A DNA stretch of 64,000 bases from Odontesthes bonariensis. Its lineage: Eukaryota; Chordata; Actinopteri; Atheriniformes; Atherinopsidae. The translations under genes were made by a program, and so were the position numbers. The notes beneath the pieces are model-generated. The model was not told where the DNA came from, made no database searches, and was given only the letters and a program-made list of their open reading frames with translations. The stretch spans positions 1,689,001 through 1,753,000 of the forward strand of contig NC_134526.1 of NCBI RefSeq assembly GCF_027942865.1, in the 5' to 3' direction. The first letter of the stretch is position 1, and the number at the start of each line of letters is the position of its first letter. Below are positions 41,759 to 53,440 of this stretch, piece by piece.

Positions 41759-42164
41759 CTGCAGAGGAAACACACATCATTCATCTGCACATCAACTCAC
41801 ATCCTCTTTTCCATCATCTGTGCTGTAAAAAGATCAGCTGCTCCTCCTCTGATTGGCTCTGATTCTCTGTTTCATATCAGTGTCAGCTGAATGCAGTCAG
41901 ACAGGAGTGCTGAGGCAGAGGAAGCTGCCATCAGCTGCTGTACTTCCACCACCTGTCCACTAGAGGGAGGCATGGAGCTACAGCCCAGCACACACCTCAT
42001 GATCCCAATGTGATGATGAAGGATTCTGTCAGTTTAGTTTTCAGAGGACTTTTTAACAGCAAATACAAACAGGGACAGATGTTAGATCTGAGCTGTGTGA
42101 GGCTTTTAATAAAGCTGATCAAAAGTCTAAATACTGAGAAAAAGGAGCTGAAATAATTAAATCA

Positions 42165-44060
42165 AAACTTGGGAATGCATTAAAATTCATGTATAATGGG
42201 ACAAAAACAGCCCTATTTGGAGGCCTCATAACTCAGCCATACTTCATCACAGAGACATCATTCAAAGTTTTAACTCGTCAGGAAAGACTCAACTTTAACT
42301 GAACTAAAGTGTTTGCTGATATATTGTAAAGCTTTGACACAACAGCAGTTTAACTTTTAGGAAAAACCAGGACTCCTCTCACTCTGCTGTCCTGGGGTCT
42401 CACACTCTATTTCTACCAGCTCGATATTAATACCAAAATCACTCAAACAAACTTCTCTCACGTCCAAAATGTCTGCTGCACCCAGATAAAATATACCTCA
42501 AAATGTAGGTATTTTTGTCCTCTTTCATAGCCTGGGAATTCCCATGCTGCTTTGCGCTCGATTTCATTCTCACTGCAAAGTCAGCCTGGAAACCACCGCC
42601 CTTATTTTTGCCAGAGTTTGGGAACCAATCACAGAACGGGGGGGGGGGGGGGGCAGCAAGACGATGACGACGTCTATGCGCTACACCGAAGCTTGTAGAG
42701 TGTTAATCCAACATGACAGCGGACACAACGTTACCGTTCGATGCAGCCTTAGAAAGTGTTTCGGAGTAGATTCACCCTAGGGTCATTTGAACCGTGACAT
42801 CCAGCCAAGTAGCCCACCCGCAGTTTTTTCGATATTGGCTGAACATCAGCTGAGTTACTGAGTTATCCCGAATAGCTTAGTACAAGCGCTAACGGACCCT
42901 GACAGTATCTCCAAAATTACCACACTAAAATCACATGCCATGACACCAAACTTCTACAGTAGTACATATATGGTCTGTACTCACAAAGCGATGCATTTGG
43001 AAGTTTGTACATAGTCCAGGAGTTTATTATTATCAACACAAGCCTGATAGCTTTTCTGCTGCTAAAGCTGCTTCGACGTCACTTCTGGGTGCTTCAAAGT
43101 AAGATGAGGGTTGATCTACTACTGTAGACAACAAAGCAAGGCTGCTCAATTTCTCCATTATTAAAATAAATTCACAACTCTACAACATAAAAATTCATGT
43201 AGAATATAGCATATAGGCCTACTTTGTTGTCAATTTAAGTAGCTTAGAGCGCAAGTTTACTTTTATTTTACTTTTTTTTCTTCTTCCTCGTCGAATTTCT
43301 GTTGTTATCTGTTATAAGTGATACAATTGGCTATGAATCGCGCGCAAAGCAGCATGGGAAGAACCTGACGTCATTTGATAGACATTCTTAGCGCCCAATA
43401 AACGGCTCTAGGCATTCGTAAACCACGCCTCAAATACGAGAAAATGCAAACCTAGTTCCCAGACCACCATCTCATCGAGATTGTGGACGCGTCAGCCAGG
43501 CTACCTCTTTCACCCAAAGTCACCCTCATTGTGCTTGGCCTCACGGTTTTCTCTCAAATCACCTCTGAGCGCAGAGAGCGACCACTCGGGCTGCCATTGA
43601 CGGCCATTATAACCAGGTCACCTCATCTCCTTATCAAATCAATGTGAAGGCTGTTTTTAAAACTGCCATTAAAAAAATACCGTAAATATGAGCAGCATTA
43701 AAAATACACCAGTGGCTTCTGCCGTCCCTTCTGGCGCTCACAGTTGAAGAATCTTTCAGATATGACTTATAGTTTTCGAACAGCGACTGTTTGTTCGAGG
43801 CAAACATTTCAGTATTGAACACCAAGGTCTCCCTGTCAGTCAGAGATCCTCTGCTCTTACACACACAGCTGTCTCCATAGCAACTAATGACACAGCTGAC
43901 CCTCCTTATAAGGGCATAGCCAAGATGGCTGACCTGTTATAACAGCTTTATGACAGCCTCTGTGTTATGTCTGCTCCCATTACAATGTGACTATAAAATG
44001 GCCGCCATACGTGTCTGTACATGACACATCTGTCTCTCCTTTCAGATAATAATCACCAAA
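42165..44060 (+). mobile_element. Helitron-family copy in gene B first intron
   Basis: Shares GGCCTCATAACTCAGCCATA, CTTTAACTGAACTAAAG and GCCAAGATGGCTG with the other copies, in the same order. Termini are not clear, so it is older or truncated. It is interrupted by a MITE-like element at 42528-43503. It lies between the probable 5' UTR exon and exon 1 of gene B. Confidence 0.5.
42528..43503. mobile_element. MITE-like element, TAGCCTGG inverted ends, 9-bp target duplication
   Basis: 976 bp starting TAGCCTGGGAATTCCC and ending GTCAGCCAGGCTA, so the outer 8 bp are inverted repeats. CCTCTTTCA occurs on both sides (42519-42527 and 43504-43512), and the uninterrupted sequence matches the Helitron copies (TTTGTCCTTTTTCACCC). 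A 9-bp duplication fits Mutator-like elements; an 8-bp reading would fit hAT or P. It has a G run at about 42639-42652 and no transposase. Confidence 0.65.
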
Positions 44061-44263
44061 CCTGTTAGAAAATGGTAGTAAATGAAATAAACAAATGAAA
44101 CATAAAAATATCACCTGCTCATCATGTTGATTGACTCCAGTAAATCAATAACCATGTAGATTTTTCTTCAACCACAAACTGATCAAAGTTTGTTCTGAAA
44201 TAAGAAGTGAACATGTTCTCCAACATCACAGAGCAGAAACAAACAGGAAAGTTTGAACTTACA

Positions 44264-44400
44264 GATTGTTCAGAGCTGAAGAAGAAGAAGACTCTCCACT
44301 CGACAGACTGAGACACAGGTGAGCTGCTTCCTGGAACCAGTCAGAGCCGAGTCCACCTGTGATGGAGGCGGGACAGATAGAACCTGTCTGACCTTTGGAG
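44264..44400 (-). promoter_or_regulatory. Probable 5' UTR exon and promoter region of gene B
   Basis: On the minus strand GCTCTGAACAATCT is followed by GTAAGTTC, a consensus donor, at 44263. With the acceptor at 41759 it would make a 2.5-kb first intron ahead of exon 1. No TATA box is clear. The surrounding 44100-44530 is non-repetitive between two Helitron copies. Inference; transcript data would decide. Confidence 0.4.
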
Positions 44401-44538
44401 TTCATGTTAAACACGCCTCCACGTTTTTGAACAACAAACTCTGAACTTTGTACTGCAGTTCTGTCTGAGATTCAGTGTAAATTCCCCTGTATGAATGAAC
44501 ATGGCTGCCTTTGCATCAGAACAGGTGTGTTCAGGTGT

Positions 44539-46395
44539 GCCTGCTCTGTTCTCAGACTGCTTATGAAGGCAGAGCCAAGATGGATGCCCTGTTATAACAG
44601 CTTAATGTTATAAATCTGATCTGCTTTTCTCCTTTAAACTGATAGTTTTTTTGTTTTTTTTTCTCATATGATTTATGGGGTGACCTCTGGCCTACTTGTG
44701 CTGTTCCTGATGGGGGGGTGGGGCATTGCTTCTCCCCGCTGCTCGGCACGTCTTGACTCCCGGGGCGCTTGCCCAGGGGCACTTGGGCGTGCCCTGGCCC
44801 ACTGCGCTTGGCTGTCTGGGGCGCCTGGCCCTCTCGGGTGTTGGGCAGGGCCTCTGTCGGGGGGTTCGGTGGCGCTCGGGCTCGCGGGGGCCGGTTCCAG
44901 CGCGCAGCCCAAGTCTGGGTGGCAGGGGCCTGGCGGGGCTTGTAGGCTGCCGCCTCTGGTCACTGGGGGGCCTCTGCCCGATGCTTGTGGAGGCTCTGTC
45001 CGGGGGCTTCCTCTGCTGTCTTGTGCTCTATAAATAAAATTGCCTTGCCTTGCCTTGCCTGTCTTCTAAGGGGAAGCGTGGTTGTCCCTATGATGGGCTT
45101 CAATAAGTGCGTTCAACATCGGTAGGCAAAAGAACTTCAGGTCACAAGAAATCATGAGTGCATTTCCTTCCAAAACCAAACAGCTAAGAGCAAAACTAGT
45201 GCTAGAGTAAGTGCGATAAGTCAGGTACCTCAGCCTCTCACCCACTGCACACCAGTCACAGTGGGGTGGGGATGCAAACCCTGGTTCGGGTAGGGGGTAA
45301 TGAAAATATAGAGGGTGCCAGTGGTGGAGGAAACAATAAGTGCGTAAGGAACTAGGACGGAGCAGGGTAGTTTTTCCTGAAGAGGTGGGTTTTCAGCCTG
45401 CGGCCAAAGATGGGCAGCGACTCAGCTGTCCTGACATCAGTCGGGTTCTGTGCTCCTTGGGGGCTGTTGGTGGCCTGGGTCTGGGGGCCCTCTCGGCCTG
45501 CTTCTGATTGCTGGGGGGGGGGGGGGGGGGGGCGGCCCTATACACTGATATTTAAGCATGGTTATTATGTGGGACCATCTATGTGTATTGCATGTTCATG
45601 CACACATTCACACACATTCATTAGCCCAGTAGCATGCTCACTAAGCAGTTGTTGTGTTGTCCTGTGGTTTAAGGTCATCTGTATCCACAGTTTGTATCTG
45701 TATTATATGAGATTGCTGCTGCTTGTGCTTTTTTAGTTTGTTAGTTTGTGTGTTTGTTCTCTGCTTGTCTGCTCACAGGTGCTCCTGGTGCCTCTAAGGT
45801 TGGATTCCCCACAAAAGCCGTGAATCATCTTCAGTTTTGTTTTTACAGGTGTAGCAGCTGGTTGTCTGATTTTTCATTTTTTTTTTTTTATGTTTTATGT
45901 TTGTCTCTTCATGTTTCTGTTCTTTTTTTTCCCTTCTTCACTTTCCCTCTTGACTGCTGGGATATGGCTGCTGCCATAATGCTGGACAGGACAAGGGGTT
46001 GAAAAAAAACTGATAGTGAGGGGAAGTTTAAAAATACCCACAATGCAATGGGAAAATATATTGAAACGCACTTACTTAAAAAAACTCAATGAGGCCATTT
46101 TGAAATTTCATAAAAGCTGTATTTTAAACAGGACCTTGATAAAAATGGCATTACCGTTTTCATCATAACTGTCTAAAATTCAATGGGACAATCAATTGAA
46201 AAGCATTTAACGAGCCAAAAATGCCAAAAACTGCCCTATTTTGGAGGCCTCATAACTCAGCCATACGACATCACAGAGACCGCATTCAAAGTTTATATGT
46301 GACAGGAGACTCTCAACTTTAACTGAACTAAAGGGTGTGTTGATAGGGCGGGCAGTAGATTGGCACCCATCAAAATTTCTTCAGAAATGTTCTAG
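44539..46395 (+). mobile_element. Helitron-family copy, 5'-truncated, split by another insertion
   Basis: 44539-44644 and 46007-46395 join to match the gene B copy (37210-37674), ending GGCACCCATC, hairpin, GTTCTAG|T at 46395. The insertion at 44645-46006 is flanked by AAACTGATAG on both sides (44635-44644 and 46007-46016), with the gene B copy as the empty site. Confidence 0.6.
44645..46006 (+). mobile_element. GC-rich interspersed repeat with 10-bp target duplication
   Basis: 1362 bp starting with a T run and ending GGACAAGGGGTTGAAAAAAA. The GC-rich parts (44690-45045 and 45430-45545) match, in reverse, sequence at 48380-48990. Between them is an unrelated repeat (45060-45420) ending GGTGGGTTTTCAGCCTGCGG. 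The A-rich end and variable duplication suggest retroposition. Class unknown. The GC-rich open frames on both strands have no recognised domain. Confidence 0.55.
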
Positions 46396-46396
46396 T

Positions 46397-47511
46397 TGTA
46401 TTATTATTGTCTGTGTTATGGACAACATATGATCTAATCGGTGAATGTGATGTTATTATGTGCTTAAGAGAGAGAATCCACCTTAATAGAATATTGGCGA
46501 GGCCAAACATTCCAACATTCCCTGCAGGCCACGCAGCTCAGATGTCACAAAGTGTTGATTGGTCTAAACCTGGGATGTCGTGCCCCTCGGCTTCATGCTT
46601 AAAAGGGAAGGCACAACTCTCATTCGCTCTCTTAGCTCTTTTTCCTTAATTCAAACTTTGAGCTTGAAGTAACTATTTTCCTGATTTTTGCACTATTTTT
46701 GCATTTTGACTTTGTTAAAACTTGAAACCAACTTTACTTTTTGTTCTCCTAGTTTCCCTTTTTGTTATTAAGTCTGGTCCAGACACTCGTGGTTGGTTTG
46801 GTTCATTTTGGACAGCATCAGGCCCAGTCTCACACCACCTTCACGCAGAGACAAGAAGAGAGAAACCTGTTGGCCATATCTGATCGAATACCACCAGAGG
46901 CAGCCGGAGGATCTGAGGGAGTCACATAACAACTCTCCTTCCAACTTCAGATGGTTGGTTGCCAAGGAAACGCACCAGTCTCCGCTAACAACCTGTTATC
47001 CAGAAGAGCTAACATCACGTTCTCCGGGTCTCTGCCTCCAAGTAAGGTCTCATATCTTCTTCTCAGACGTGGGGCTGTGTTGGCCCGTGTAAGCTGCTGT
47101 CAAAATCAATTAACCAATACTGAACTCAGGGAAGCGAGAGGCCAGACTTACCAACCTGTATCAGACTCATCAATCCATCGTTTACCCCTCCTAGCCATAT
47201 CTCTCCCTTAACCCGTATTTTATTGTAAAAACTTCAAATTATCCCTGTTACTGTCCTTTTCATCAACTGTTTGCATATAATCTTGAAGTACTGTTTAAAT
47301 AAATGTTCTTGTAAATGATCAGAGCGTTACATCAATTCTTAAGTGTCGGATATCTCTTCAGACAGAACTTAGCTTCAATGGAGATTTTCCTTATAACTTA
47401 AGTTTTTCCTTTCAGAACTGTAACAAAATCAAATGTAATGATATGAAAGGTGGTGCCCCCTAATATCCAGCATATTAATTCATTTTCACATGTAGAAACG
47501 CTACAGGTGGC
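46397..47511 (+). repeat. LTR-like repeat, copy 1
   Basis: Its second half (from about 46951) matches 51913-52430: TTGGTTGCCA..., AGAGCTAACATCACGT, TGTGTTGGCCCGTGT, CCAATACTGAAC, AATAAATG, and the end GTAGAAACGCTACA. A poly(A)-signal-like AATAAATG about 200 bp before a CA end, and a TTAAAAGGG promoter-like box near 46600, fit an LTR. The 5' boundary and target duplication are not resolved. Confidence 0.4.
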
Positions 47512-48310
47512 TCACAGGAAACTAAAACCTGAAGGAAGAAAACACAAGAAAAACCAGAGAAACATGCAGAGAGATCTGCAAGAACCCTTTTAAACTGCTG
47601 GGATTCTGCTTTTATATCAGTGTTGGTTTATCCAATAAAAGCTACTGAACTGTTTCACTTGTATTTTGTTTTTGATGTATTTTTAAAGGGTGGATATAAG
47701 AAACAAGACAAACATCCAGAAGCACAGCTGCTTGCCTCTGCAGGCAAATATGCTTTACAGGCCACAACCAGCAAAGAAGCATCACACAGCAGCCACCTTT
47801 GATAGCCTGAGGTGTCAATAATTAATCTATCTGAGCAGTTCAGAGTGGCTTCATAAAACTGAGCCCATCATGGAAACGTCCAGGAATGGGTGGGGCTAAA
47901 TCCCACAGTCAGATAAACTGTCAGCGTTCATAGGTCGCCTTTATTTCTGTGTTATCTTTGGAGGAAGCAGAATTTCATTTATGACATGTGATACTTGCCT
48001 GATGTGGGAGGACAAGGCGTCTGTAAAATGGCACAGATATCTGTTACGGCATTTATTTTGAAAGGTCAGACAGGAAGCTGCTCTTTCTGACTTTAAGGTG
48101 GAGATGGAAATATTGAACAGAAATACAGCTGTTCAGAGCACGTTGAGTGACGACTGAGCTCTGATTTCAGATGGGCTGTGTTTGGGCCAAGCTGGGCGTG
48201 GCCTCTCTGCTCAGTCTTCTCTTTTTCAGCCTCTGGCTGTCGCTGCCTTTTGACTTATTGTTCAACAATCTGCTTCATTTGTGGCACATGTGCTCTCAAC
48301 ATCTGGCCTG
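47512..48310. other. Stretch without recognisable features
   Basis: Ordinary AT/GC composition. A 60-codon frame at 47620-47802 and a 62-codon frame at 48178-48366 lack recognised motifs and splice context. Nothing supported. Confidence 0.5.
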
Positions 48311-48314
48311 GCCA

Positions 48315-49745
48315 GGTTAAACTGCTTTCAGACCTCTTTTTTCTTTTCTTTTTGTGTATGTATTAATTATGAGTGTATAAGTGTATAGGGCCACACTCCA
48401 CAGACCCCTCCCAGCAATCAGAAGCAGGCTGAGAGGGCCCCAAGACCCAGGCCACCAGCAGACCCCACAGAGCACAGAACCCGGGAAGCCCACCGCAGGG
48501 ACAACCACGCATCCACCCAGAAGACTGCAGAGGAAGCCCCCAGACAGAGACCCCACAAGCATAGGGCAGAGGCCCCCCGGTGACCAGAGGCAACAGCTCA
48601 CCAGCCCAGCCAGGCCCCCAGACATGGGCCATGAGCTGGAGCCCGAGCACCCCCAAACCTCCCGAAGAGGCCCCCCCAAATACCCATAGGGCCAGGCGCC
48701 CCAGACAGCCAATCATAGTGGGCCAGCTCATGCCCCAGTTCCCCTGGCCAAGTGCCCCTGGAGTCAAGATGTGCCCACAGGTGGGAGAGGCAATGCCCCC
48801 CCACCCCCCCATCAGGAACAGCACAAGCAGGCCAGAGGACAGCAAGTCCCAGACCCCATCACCCCATAAATCAGATAAGGAAAAAATAGATAATGAAATA
48901 AATAAACTAATAATAATAATAGAATAAATAAATAAACGCACAGCACACGCATCCCTCGCAGTGAGCACATCCGGGGCCAGTAGCCCCCCAGCCACCACAG
49001 ACCCCGAACCAGCAGGACAACCCCTCCCCTCGGCCTTCTGGCTCTTCCATATTTTCTAATGAGCATTCAACCTTGTGGAACTGGGAGCGTGGCCCTCTGG
49101 GCAGCCTACATACACAAAGAGCCCCGCCCACCAGATACCCCTCAGTGCTATCACCCCCCAAGACCTAATGTGTGTGTCTGATGAGTAGTGATGTCTAAGG
49201 TATAATTAAAACAAGGGCGGGGGGCTGCAGAGTGCAGCAAAGGGGACCACCTACATGGTCCCATCCGCTACACCCCACAGAACACACCCTCAAAACCCTA
49301 GGTGTGTGAATGTGTGCTGTGTACAGGAGCCAGAAGGCAGAGGGGTATGGGGGTCTAGAGAGGGCGGGCCGGGATTGGCTGCAATAGGCACCCCCGTTTC
49401 CTGGGACCCGCCACAGGGCAGGAGGGCCCGATGTCCACCTGGTCCGGGGCCTGCAGCGACCGTATTCGGGGAGCTATTTGGCAACCAGAAGGCCCCACCA
49501 AATATAGAAAAGAACAAAATGAACAAAAAACAAAAACAAAAAACAAACAAACACGCAGTCACTACACACACAGCTGCCCGGGTCTGAGACCCACCATCAC
49601 CCAGGCCCACCCAAGCTGCCCCCAACAGGTGAAAAGCACCGCCACACCCCGCCGCACCCTAACAAAGAAACACACGGACACATCGGAGATCCCAGAGCAA
49701 CCAGCCCGACACCAGGACCCGCACCAACCCACCCACACTGTGGTG
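48315..49745 (-). repeat. GC-rich interspersed repeat, inverted longer copy
   Basis: The reverse complement of 48380-48990 aligns with 44690-45545 (TCACTGGGGGGCCTCTGCCC versus its complement at about 48570). It continues with further C-rich low-complexity sequence to about 49745, where insulin-receptor-like coding sequence begins abruptly. Long frames on both strands are composition artefacts. Class unknown. Confidence 0.55.
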
Positions 49746-50032
49746 TGCCCGGGGCAACAATCTCTTCTTGAACTACGCTCTCATGATTTACGAGAACCTG
49801 CAGCTGAAGGAGCTGGGCCTCCACCTCCTCATGAATATAACCCGGGTGCTCTGAGGGTTGAGAAGAATCCAGACCTGTGTTACCTGGACTGGTCCAAGAT
49901 CCTGGACTCGGTGGAGGACCACTTCATTTTGGCCAATAAGAATAAGAGGGAGTGTGGGAACGTGTGTCCCGGCCCAGCCCAGGGTCGAACCCACTGCTCT
50001 CACAACACCATCAACGGGCACTTTTGGGGATG
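49744..50032 (+). pseudogene. insr: Insulin-receptor exon fragment (L1 to cysteine-rich boundary)
   Basis: Frames encode [20 protein letters not shown], then after a one-base shift near 49850 [43 protein letters not shown] and [12 protein letters not shown]. These follow the end of the L1 domain and the start of the furin-like cysteine-rich region of insulin receptors. DSVED favours INSR over IGF1R. About three residues are missing in the CYL-DW stretch. The left edge is cut by the GC-rich repeat, and the right edge has GGTGGTGAGT, a possible retained donor, suggesting a genomic rather than a processed copy. The frameshift and missing start make it a pseudogene fragment. Confidence 0.65.
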
Positions 50033-50520
50033 ATGGTGGTGAGTTGTTTTGCTACCATTTAATGCCTACAAGTTTGAGTCAGTTGGATTAAAATGTAGAT
50101 GTAATAACCAAGTTACATCTGGCTTTGGCCATTAGAAATTACCTCAGGTATGGCCGAATACCATGAGAGGAAACTGAGGGATTCGAGTAGAAACTCCAAA
50201 CTCCCATCTTCAGTGTCATGGTTTAACCAGTTTGTCCGGCCCACAAGCAGATACTCTCAGGAGACTCAGGGAAGTTTTAAAAGGTTTAATTTACAGGTTG
50301 GAGTGAAAATATGACGAGATAATATTCCCAGAACTCGGGTTGGGGTTCCACACAGGAACGGGTCCTTTGGAGAGAGCACAGAACAGGGTGAGTTTGGAGA
50401 TGGTTAATCGGATCCAATATTTCTTTGAAGTGTGGCTTACTGGGAGTTTTGGGGTGATCCTCCAAGGGGGCTGCTGGGGTTTCTTTTTCCGGTGGTCCGT
50501 GGATTCTTAGGTGGTGTTGC
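50033..50520. other. Unassigned sequence after the receptor fragment
   Basis: Holds AAACCAGTTTGTCCGGCCCA and related text that looks like a retroelement flank, but no ends, ORF or match elsewhere in the window were found. Confidence 0.3.
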
Positions 50521-50524
50521 GCCT

Positions 50525-50880
50525 TAAGGCTCGTGTATACTCTCGCAGCAGTGTGTCGCAGGTATGACGCAGTTATTTTTGATTTATGCCCAATTTTGAT
50601 GTACGGTCTGCGCTATGTTAATTCCACGCCACAACGCAAGAGGGACAATCACGAACAAGCTAGGATTGTGGGTGTGGTGGGTGGCGTGTTTCTCTTCCGG
50701 TTACGGAGGTCATTCAACAACAATGGCGACTGGACGAATGCGCACTTTGATTGAGATGCAGCTGATCCATCTAGAAATAGAAGAAATATTGCTACTACTG
50801 GAGCTGGCAGAGAGGCGAAATAATCGTCACGGTTAGCACGATTAGCACGATTAGCATCACCATTAGCCGGTTAGCAAACC
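50525..50880 (+). mobile_element. PIF/Harbinger-like transposon fragment
   Basis: An end-like GGCTCGTGTATACTCTCGCA is followed by a start MATGRMRTLIEMQLIHLEIE and then EEILLLLELAERRNNRHG. That acidic leucine-rich then basic opening resembles Harbinger transposase N-termini. The catalytic part is absent. Assignment from pattern memory. Confidence 0.45.
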
Positions 50881-51239
50881 AGAAATACGCATAGTGTAGA
50901 TCGGATGTAGAGTTGACCAATCAGAGGCCTCCTTTCTCTCCTCCCTGCGACGATATCTGCGGCCTGGTTTCCGACCATAAACAGGCCTTCACTTGGGAGC
51001 ACGGTGGAGAGCGGACAGGATTCAATCAAGACCAAGAAGCGAAGAAAGGGAGTCTGAAGCTGCCAGTCAGGAACTTGGGCTGGGGGTTGACGGGACCTTG
51101 TAGGTTTGGTTTCAGAACTCTGTGAACCAGGCAGGAACTGAGGTAACCTTGGAAAACAAGTATAAAGGTAAAAATTTGCAAGAGATTCTCTAGACAAACG
51201 TAGGGGCTTGAAGTTCCCAGATATGGCAAACACCCAGGC

Positions 51240-51757
51240 ACTGGTTCAGAGCCAGCGACTCTAACAGGCTAGACAAAATCATAAGGAAAGCTGGCTCTGT
51301 GCTCGGACAAAAATTAGAGTCACTGGAAACCGTGGTGGAGAGGAGGACACGGAAGAAGCTGTTATCCATCATGGACAACAAACAGCACCCTCTCCACCAC
51401 ACAGTGGACAGACAGCGGAGCACCTTCTCACATAGACTGCTTCAGCTCCGCTGTCGAAGGGACAGATACAGGAAATCTTTCCTGCCACATGCCATCACCC
51501 TGTACAATAATAGTTAAGTGTCATTATGGTATCTCAATACCATAACTGCATAACCGCACAACTGCATTGTTGCACTTTGATGTACATATATTTTTATTCA
51601 TTTATTTTATAATTTATTTTGTTTTATTTTATTTTATTATATTTCTATTCTTATTCTTATTCTTATTCTTATTTTTACTGTCTGTACGCTGCTAATGCAA
51701 AATAATTTCCCAGCTGGGATGAATAAAGTAGTTCTATTCTATTCTATTCTACTGGAG
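51240..51757 (+). pseudogene. Non-LTR retrotransposon 3' end with (TTCTA)n tail
   Basis: The frame encodes SDSNRLDKIIRKAGSVLGQK, a VVERRTRKKLLSIMDN stretch and FLPHAITLYNNS before a stop, as at the C-terminus of a fish jockey-group LINE RT. It ends GGGATGAATAAAGTAGTTCT followed by (ATTCT)n, a LINE-type tail. Strongly 5'-truncated. Confidence 0.65.
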
Positions 51758-51894
51758 GACTGGCAGCATGCTCCTTAAATGCTCCTTCCTGATGAGGGAT
51801 AATAGATCGCAGGTGTGCCTCGTTGGAAGGAAGAACTCAGCCCACCGACTCCCTGGCGCCATCTGCTGGATAAAGAAAGCACAACACCTTCCGG

Positions 51895-52430
51895 AGAACC
51901 CCCAACATTCAGATGGTTGGTTGCCACGGAAACGCAGAACGCTAGCCTCCGCTAACGATCTGTTACCCAGAAGAGCTAACATCACGTGCTCCGAGTAAGG
52001 CCTCATATCTTCTTCTCAGTCGTGGTGCTGTGTTGGCCCGTGTTAGGTGCTGCCAGGATTAATTAACCAATACTGAACAATTCTTATCAGACTTCCCCAT
52101 CCATCGTTTCCCCATTTTAGCCATATCTCTCTCTTAACCTGTCTGTTATTGGGAAGCCTGCAAAGTACCCCTGTCACTGTCTTTTTATCAAATGTGTGCA
52201 TATAATTTTGAAGTACTGTTTAAATAAATGTCCTTGTAAATGACCACAGCGTTACATTCATTCTTAAGTGTCGGATGCCAACTCAGACAGAACTTAGCTT
52301 CAGTGCAGATTTTATAACTTTAGATAGTTCTCCTCTCAGAACTATAAAGTGGGAGGTGGTGCCCCTTTTAAATGAATATTTTGTATATTAATTCATTTTC
52401 ACGTGTAGAAACGCTACAGTTGTCAGACAT
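51895..52430 (+). repeat. LTR-like repeat, copy 2
   Basis: Matches the second half of 46397-47511 along its length and shares the end GTAGAAACGCTACA. A third, partial, inverted copy is at about 23925-24030. It begins where unrelated sequence ends and may be 5'-truncated. Confidence 0.4.
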
Positions 52431-53440
52431 CAGATGTTTGGTTGGAGATTGATCACTGTTATTGATCACTGTTGCCTTGCATGCATGCTTTGACCTAAGG
52501 GCCCAGATCAGGTATGCTTTTCTCACTTTTCTTCTTAATATTGTTTTGTAATCATTTTCTTTGCTCTGAGCAGTTTTGGAATGTTAATGAAATTGTTCAG
52601 GATCCTTCTTGTTTTACTTTGACATAAATTAGGCCTTTAATCGTGCAGTTCAAAGCTCTGTGCTTCACCTGCTTAGAGCAGCTCTGTCTTCAGTATATCC
52701 TGTTTTACTTAAGCTTTATTTCTACCTTCCAGTATGTGTGGCGTGTAAATGTGTGTGGGTGTATGTGAACGTATAGCTGAGTGTGTGTGTCTGTGTGTGG
52801 CCTTGGTTTTCACTGCTTTGTTTTATTTGCTTCTATCTTGTGAAGCACTTTGTGCAACATTTTCTTGGATGAGTAGTGCTGTATAAATAAAGGCTGATTG
52901 ATTGATGGATTTAGGGCACCAGATTAAAAAACTTGGGGGATCTCCCATGGAACGTCTTCTGATGAACCAAAAACACGTGATTACAACTGTTCTCACAGAA
53001 CATTTCATTCATCCCATTCACATCCTTTTTCTTTCAACCCACATGTTATGACTGAGCACAGATCGAATGGAACCATAACATCTTGTTTCTCAATAAATTG
53101 CATTTGAAGTGGGTTGTTGCCATCTTCCATCTTTTAGCCACCTGGTGAGGAGTGGTGGGGAGAGAGGCCGTGTCCAGATTACAGTTGTAGTTCTTTGTCT
53201 ATTGAGCTTTTAATGTTTGACTCTCCCACCCCAGGAGGGGTATGAAAATGAGCAGAGTTATTGTAACCATTAGTGTTACTGCTGCTGTGGTCCTACAGTT
53301 TAGTCTCCAAAGTGATGTTTTTCTTACTGGTTTCATCGTCAGTGGTCTGTTCAGAGTCTTAGTCCCCGTGTTCTAGTCTTTGTCAGTAGCTGAGGTTCCT
53401 CAGTCAGTCTGAACCTCAGTCAGTGTTCTTTCGGTGGGAT
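52431..53440. other. Mostly unassigned; LINE-type 3' tail near 52830-52915
   Basis: GTGAAGCACTTTGTG...GCTGTATAAATAAAGGCTGA plus (TTGA)n at about 52840-52905 is a typical L2-group 3' tail on the + strand. A (TG)n-like stretch lies at 52735-52800. The rest shows nothing I can name. Confidence 0.45.

Noticed and set aside
44668..45037. GC-rich frames of about 100-120 codons, and similar ones at 48317-49587
   Set aside because: Found on both strands and several frames, composition-driven, no recognised domains; the sequence is an interspersed repeat.
49431..50033. A 200-codon frame running from the GC-rich repeat into receptor-like sequence as a possible fusion gene
   Set aside because: The repeat half is low-complexity, there is no start or splice support, and the receptor part needs a frame change to follow the family.
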